A DNA stretch of 64,000 nt, taken from assembly GCA_002382325.1 (NCBI GenBank), contig DGAG01000011.1:124001-188000 (forward strand), given 5' to 3'. This stretch comes from Epsilonproteobacteria bacterium UBA4036 (GTDB lineage Bacteria > Campylobacterota > Campylobacteria > Campylobacterales > Arcobacteraceae). The notes beneath the pieces were generated by a model that did no database searches, was not told the DNA's origin, and worked only from the letters and a program-made list of their open reading frames with translations. A program made the position numbers and the translations under genes. Shown in pieces: positions 59,922 to 64,000 of the stretch (its first letter is position 1; each line of letters starts with the position of its first letter).

Positions 59922-60845
59922 ATGAAAAAATTAATACCGCTTCTTTTTTTTGCTGTTCATCTTATGGCATTAGAGTTAATTTCTCCCATAGAGGATGACT
60001 TAAATGTGGACTTAAATAAAGCTCTTTTAGGCAAAAAGCTTTTTATGGATCCACAACTCAGTCATGACAATACCATCTCCTGTGCTTCGTGTCACCATTT
60101 GGACAAAGGAGGAGATGATAATCGACAGTTTTCTGTCGGAGTGAATAATAAAATGGGGAATATTAACTCTCCTACGGTGTTTAATTCCAAATACAATTTT
60201 GTGCAATTTTGGGATGGCAGAGCCAAAGATTTAGAAGAGCAAGTTCTTGTCCCTTTGCATAATCCCGATGAAATGAATTCCAATATCCAAGAAGTGGTCG
60301 AAAAACTCAAAAAAAGCCAAGAGTATAAGAATTTATTCCAAAAAGTGTATAACGATACCATTAAAGAAGAGTATGTTATTGATGCGATTGTCGAATTTGA
60401 AAAAGCGCTTATTACGCCTAATTCAAAGTTTGACCGCTATTTAAAAGGAGAGGTCAATATCTTATCTCATGTTGAAAAAGAGGGATTTGAACTCTTTAAA
60501 TCGTACGGTTGTATCTCTTGTCATAATGGCGTAAATATAGGGGGAAACTTGTTCCAACGTGTGGGAATTGTCAAACAAATCAAATATGAAAATAAATATT
60601 TAGGGCGTTATAATGTGACCAAAGATGAAGAGGATAAATATTTTTATAAAGTACCTACATTGAGAAATATTGAATTGACAGCTCCTTATTTACACAGTGG
60701 AGAGATAAAAACCTTACGAGAGGCGGTGACGTTTATGATGGAATATCAAATTGGAGTAACGCCCAATGCGGCAGAAGTCAATCATATCATGGCATTTTTG
60801 CGCACGTTAACGGGCAACAGACCTAAAATAATGGAGATTGATTGA
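59922..60845 (+). CDS. Di-haem cytochrome c peroxidase
   Basis: A 307-residue periplasmic enzyme with a signal peptide (IPLLFFAVHLMALE). Haem sites are CASCH (about residue 55) and CISCH (about residue 200). NSPTVFNSKYNFVQFWDGRA, KVPTLRNIELTAPYLHSGEI and PFNP-like positions match the CcpA/MauG family. It reduces hydrogen peroxide with electrons from cytochrome c. The next gene, a sensor kinase, starts within its stop codon (TTGA), so the two are tightly coupled. Confidence 0.92.
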   Translation: MKKLIPLLFFAVHLMALELISPIEDDLNVDLNKALLGKKLFMDPQLSHDNTISCASCHHLDKGGDDNRQFSVGVNNKMGNINSPTVFNSKYNFVQFWDGRAKDLEEQVLVPLHNPDEMNSNIQEVVEKLKKSQEYKNLFQKVYNDTIKEEYVIDAIVEFEKALITPNSKFDRYLKGEVNILSHVEKEGFELFKSYGCISCHNGVNIGGNLFQRVGIVKQIKYENKYLGRYNVTKDEEDKYFYKVPTLRNIELTAPYLHSGEIKTLREAVTFMMEYQIGVTPNAAEVNHIMAFLRTLTGNRPKIMEID

Positions 60846-62722
60846 AACGTTCAATTACCGTATCTCTTTTCTTTTTATTGATTATTGGAATGTTAATATA
60901 TAACACCAATAATGCCAATAAAAAGATAGAAGATTTTTTTACTTTACACAAAAAAGTATCCAATATTATCAATCTCAATAAAAACTTTGATATTTTTATG
61001 TCTTCAAGCAAAAATTATAATAACTATGACACCATTCAAAACAATATCAATGCGATTCGTGCAAATATGGATTCAATTGGTTCTAATCCTTTATTTATAA
61101 CGTTAAAAAATCCCTTGCTCAAAGAGAGTTTTGCTTCCATACAAGACCAGATGAACCAAAAGATTGAGTTAATTCATAAAATTATATCACGAAGTGCCAT
61201 TTTAAATAATTCATATCGATACGTTCAAAAACTCTCGCAAGAGATTGAACGCAATGATATTATTACTCTTTATTCTCATCTTTTAGAGTTGGATTTAAAT
61301 CCAGAGTTGGATGTTGAGGCATTGAGCGTTCGTATTGAAACTTTTAACCCTAATACGCCATCAGAAGAGCTGTTTTTGGTGCATGCTCGTATCGTTTTGG
61401 AGTATCATAATGCCTTTCAACGCATTAAAGAGACCTCTTCTAATTTGTTACTCAATGAAAAACTCAATAATTTTGAAAGCAATTTTACTCAATATTCTGT
61501 GCAAATTATGGATGAACTTAAAAATATCATTTGGTTTTTAATGATTGCACTGTTTTGTGCTTTATTAACGTTTTTATATTATTGGTATGAAATGACCATT
61601 AAACAAATTGAACTGAATCGATTTAAGAAAGCGGTACAAAGCAGTGATAATATTGTTGTTATTACCGATAAAAATCATTATATTACCTATGTGAATCAAG
61701 AGTTTGAACGTGTTACAGGTTACAAAGCACTTGAAGTTTTAGGCAAAAAGCCTTCTTTGTTAAAATCAAATATGCAAACAAAAGAGTTTTACGAAGAGCT
61801 AAAACAGACCATACACCAAGGAAAAAAATGGCAAGGGGAGTTTATTAATCGCAACAAATATGGGAATTTAACGTATGAAAGAGCTTCTATTACTCCCATT
61901 TTAAACGAAAAAGGTGAGATTGAAGAGTTTTTGGCGATTAAATTGGATATTACCAATGAGAAAGAGACGTTAAAGCTTTTAAAAGAGAAAGATCATATTT
62001 TATCGCAACAAGCTAAAATGGTTGCCATGAGAGAGATGTTGGAGAGTATTGCGCATCAATGGCGTCAACCTTTATCGACTATTTCAACGGCTGCAAGTGG
62101 TATTAAATTGGAAAAAGAGTTTAATAATCTTGATGATGAAAAATTCAATGAACTCATGGATGTCATTGTACAAAATACATTGAATTTATCGGCTACTTTG
62201 GATAATTTTAAAAACTATTTTAATACAAAAAATGAAAAAACCGTGTTTGAATTGGAAAAAACGGTTAAAAAAGTACTTGATTTGGTTGGATATCGGCTTA
62301 ATGATGAGAAAATTGAGGTCATTGTTAATCTTAAAGACATGAGACTAGAGGGCTTAGAAAATGAGCTTATGCAATCGTTGGTGAATATTATAAACAACTC
62401 TCAAGAAGCATTTAGAAAAAGCAATTTAGACAAACGCTATATTTTTATTGAAAGTTTTAGTAAAGATAACAGTATGATTATTTCTATTAAAGACAATGCC
62501 AATGGCATACCACAAGAGATTTTAGAACATGTCTTTGAACCTTATTTTACGACAAAACATCAAAGCAGTGGCACAGGAATTGGTTTATATATGGCACATG
62601 AAATCATTACCAAACATTTTAAGGGAACGATTATGATGCAAAATTGTGAATTTATGTATGAAAATAACTCATATAAAGGGGCGCAGACAATTATTACATT
62701 GCCTGCAAAAAGCAAAAATTAA
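60842..62722 (+). CDS. PAS-containing sensor histidine kinase
   Basis: A 626-residue kinase. An N-terminal membrane helix (TVSLFFLLIIGMLIY) is followed by about 200 residues of all-helical extracytoplasmic sequence, similar in style to the DAHL ligand-binding domain, a second helix near 225-245 (IIWFLMIALFCALLTFLYYW), a PAS/PAC domain (about 260-375, VNQEFERVTGYKALEVLGKK), and the kinase core: ESIAHQWRQPLSTIS (His), LVNIINNSQEAF (N) and SSGTGIGLYMAHEI (G). The start is TTG, within the cytochrome c peroxidase stop. No response regulator gene is adjacent. Confidence 0.88.
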   Translation: MKRSITVSLFFLLIIGMLIYNTNNANKKIEDFFTLHKKVSNIINLNKNFDIFMSSSKNYNNYDTIQNNINAIRANMDSIGSNPLFITLKNPLLKESFASIQDQMNQKIELIHKIISRSAILNNSYRYVQKLSQEIERNDIITLYSHLLELDLNPELDVEALSVRIETFNPNTPSEELFLVHARIVLEYHNAFQRIKETSSNLLLNEKLNNFESNFTQYSVQIMDELKNIIWFLMIALFCALLTFLYYWYEMTIKQIELNRFKKAVQSSDNIVVITDKNHYITYVNQEFERVTGYKALEVLGKKPSLLKSNMQTKEFYEELKQTIHQGKKWQGEFINRNKYGNLTYERASITPILNEKGEIEEFLAIKLDITNEKETLKLLKEKDHILSQQAKMVAMREMLESIAHQWRQPLSTISTAASGIKLEKEFNNLDDEKFNELMDVIVQNTLNLSATLDNFKNYFNTKNEKTVFELEKTVKKVLDLVGYRLNDEKIEVIVNLKDMRLEGLENELMQSLVNIINNSQEAFRKSNLDKRYIFIESFSKDNSMIISIKDNANGIPQEILEHVFEPYFTTKHQSSGTGIGLYMAHEIITKHFKGTIMMQNCEFMYENNSYKGAQTIITLPAKSKN

Positions 62723-62738
62723 CGCGTAAGAAGAGTTC

Positions 62739-63971
62739 TTAACGAACTTGTCCGTTCCCTAAAATTTTAAATTTATAGGTAGTTAAGTCGTTGATTCCCA
62801 TTGGACCTCGTGCGTGAAGTTTGTTTGTTGAAATCCCCACTTCAGCTCCCAACCCAAATGCTCCACCGTCTGTAAATCGTGTACTTGCATTGGCATAGAC
62901 ACACGCAGCATCTACGTTATTTAAAAAATAATTGACCGTTGAATAATTTTCACTGATAATGGCTTCAGAGTGTCCTGACCCGTATTTTGCAATATGCGCA
63001 ACGGCTTCTTTCACGTCATTGACCATTTTAATGTTTAAAATATTGGCCAAATATTCTGTGTCATAATCCTCATGTGTTGCACACTCAATATCGATGATTT
63101 TTCGCGTATCTTCACACCCTTTAAGTCGGGTATTGTTTTCAATAAAGGCTTCATGCAGTGCTGGAAGCATCAATGTGGCGACATCTTTATGCACAAGCAG
63201 AGTTTCCATGGCATTGCATACACCTGGTCGTTGGCATTTTGCATTGATGGCAATATTGATTGCCATTTTGGCATCGGCATTTTTATCAATATAGGTATGG
63301 CATAACCCTTTATCGTGTTTAACCACTGGTACAGAAGAGTTTTCGCAAATGTATCGGATGAGTTCTTCTCCTCCACGTGGGATGATTAAATCCACCAGTT
63401 TATCTTGTTTGATTAAATGTGCCACACTCTCTCTGTTTGAAAAAGGCAATAAAGCAATCGCTTGTTCTGGAAGTTTATTTTTGGCCAAAACATTGCGTAA
63501 GACATTGGCAATGGCTTTATTGGAGTGTTCGGCTTCTTTTCCCCCTTTTAAAACGCATACGTTTCCACTTTTAAAACATAAAGCAGCCGTATCGCTCGTG
63601 ACATTGGGTCGACTTTCATAAATGATACCAATGACACCAATAGGGATGGATACTTTTTGAATATTCAAGCCATTTTGTGTTACCCAACCCTCTAAGGTTC
63701 GTCCAACTGGGTCTTTTAAGCTTGCTATTTCTCGAATGGCTTGTGCCATTGAAGCTACTCTCTCTCCTGTTAAAAGAAGTCGGTCCATTAAGGATTCGCT
63801 TAGACCACTTTGTTGACCTGCTTGCATATCTTTATCATTTTGTGTAATGATATAATCGCAGTGTTCCATTAAGGCTTCTGCCATTTCAAGTAAAACTTGA
63901 TCTTTTTTTTCGCCACTTAGTGTAGCAATTTCTCTGCTTATTTTCTTTGATTCTTCTAAGAATTGTTGCAT
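62739..63971 (-). CDS. proA: Glutamate-5-semialdehyde dehydrogenase
   Basis: A 410-residue aldehyde dehydrogenase-fold enzyme of proline synthesis that reduces glutamyl-5-phosphate. The catalytic cysteine is in AKCQRPGVCNAMETLLVHK (about residue 250), with VLKGGKEAEHSN and LIIPRGGEELIRYICENSS characteristic of ProA and the C-terminal TSRFTDGGAFGLGAEVGISTN-type region. CAGGAAAA precedes the ATG. No proB is in the window. Proline is also an osmoprotectant. Confidence 0.95.
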   Translation of the reverse strand: MQQFLEESKKISREIATLSGEKKDQVLLEMAEALMEHCDYIITQNDKDMQAGQQSGLSESLMDRLLLTGERVASMAQAIREIASLKDPVGRTLEGWVTQNGLNIQKVSIPIGVIGIIYESRPNVTSDTAALCFKSGNVCVLKGGKEAEHSNKAIANVLRNVLAKNKLPEQAIALLPFSNRESVAHLIKQDKLVDLIIPRGGEELIRYICENSSVPVVKHDKGLCHTYIDKNADAKMAINIAINAKCQRPGVCNAMETLLVHKDVATLMLPALHEAFIENNTRLKGCEDTRKIIDIECATHEDYDTEYLANILNIKMVNDVKEAVAHIAKYGSGHSEAIISENYSTVNYFLNNVDAACVYANASTRFTDGGAFGLGAEVGISTNKLHARGPMGINDLTTYKFKILGNGQVR

Positions 63972-64000
63972 AATGTTTTCCTGTGTATCAATGATTTGGA

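Noticed and set aside
1..64000. CRISPR arrays, tRNA or rRNA genes, prophage or transposase genes
   Set aside because: Reading through the gaps and reading frames I found no regularly spaced repeats, cloverleaf-like sequences, or recognisable integrase or transposase proteins.

Overview
The window is AT-rich, tightly packed bacterial DNA, most likely from a marine or salt-tolerant member of the Campylobacterota close to Arcobacter. The basis is the gene content: two methyl-accepting chemotaxis proteins, many two-component and GGDEF/EAL signalling genes, CcoG, a di-haem cytochrome c peroxidase, the secG/frr/pyrE grouping, and an atypical response regulator whose output domain resembles HsrA (HP1043) of Helicobacter and CosR of Campylobacter. 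The species is inferred, not proven. I recognise no rRNA, tRNA, CRISPR array, prophage or complete insertion sequence, and no gap longer than 300 bases lacks a gene.

Layout: 1-3.2 kb, a potassium-uptake operon on the minus strand (a 26-residue membrane peptide, a KdpD-like kinase, KdpE, a Trk/Ktr channel, and the start of its NAD-binding subunit). 3.3-10.1 kb, a metallophosphoesterase, a CZB-domain chemoreceptor, a Cys-rich repeat peptide resembling HvfA/bufferin copper peptides, then a DoxX / gluconate-dehydrogenase-subunit-3 / GMC oxidoreductase operon. 10.1-21.2 kb, a DUF4105 protein followed by a minus-strand assimilatory sulfur operon: metY, a cysteine-free Rrf2 regulator, cysK, a DUF2061 protein, cysH, cysD, a four-helix-bundle gene bracketed by inverted repeats, cysN, a sirohaem reductase and a cysteine-desulfurase-like gene. 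Together these would take sulfate through APS and sulfite to sulfide, then to cysteine and homocysteine.

21.4-31 kb, a cupin, an HI0933-family flavoprotein, a small accessory islet (DUF2971 plus a YefM/YafQ-type toxin-antitoxin pair), a LemA/TPM operon, small proteins, and a double-Cache chemoreceptor ending in a WESF tail. 31-42 kb, a PAS-GGDEF-EAL protein, an orphan TRAP-type binding protein, a cytochrome c, a MarR/Bcr drug-efflux pair, a CNNM/CBS protein, a phosphatase, an MFS carrier, YchJ, YaaA and a MerR regulator.

42.3-46.6 kb holds an ectoine operon, ectA-ectB-ectC-regulator-ask. The embedded regulator is an HsrA-like response regulator without its phosphorylation site, and a tandem 22-bp palindromic repeat lies just upstream of ectA. 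This is the most interesting unit in the window. 46.6-64 kb is mostly housekeeping (secG, frr, pyrE, bioC, pmm, LMW-PTP, ccoG, ogt, cytochrome c peroxidase, proA) with two further histidine kinases. Six convergent gene pairs overlap at their 3' ends.
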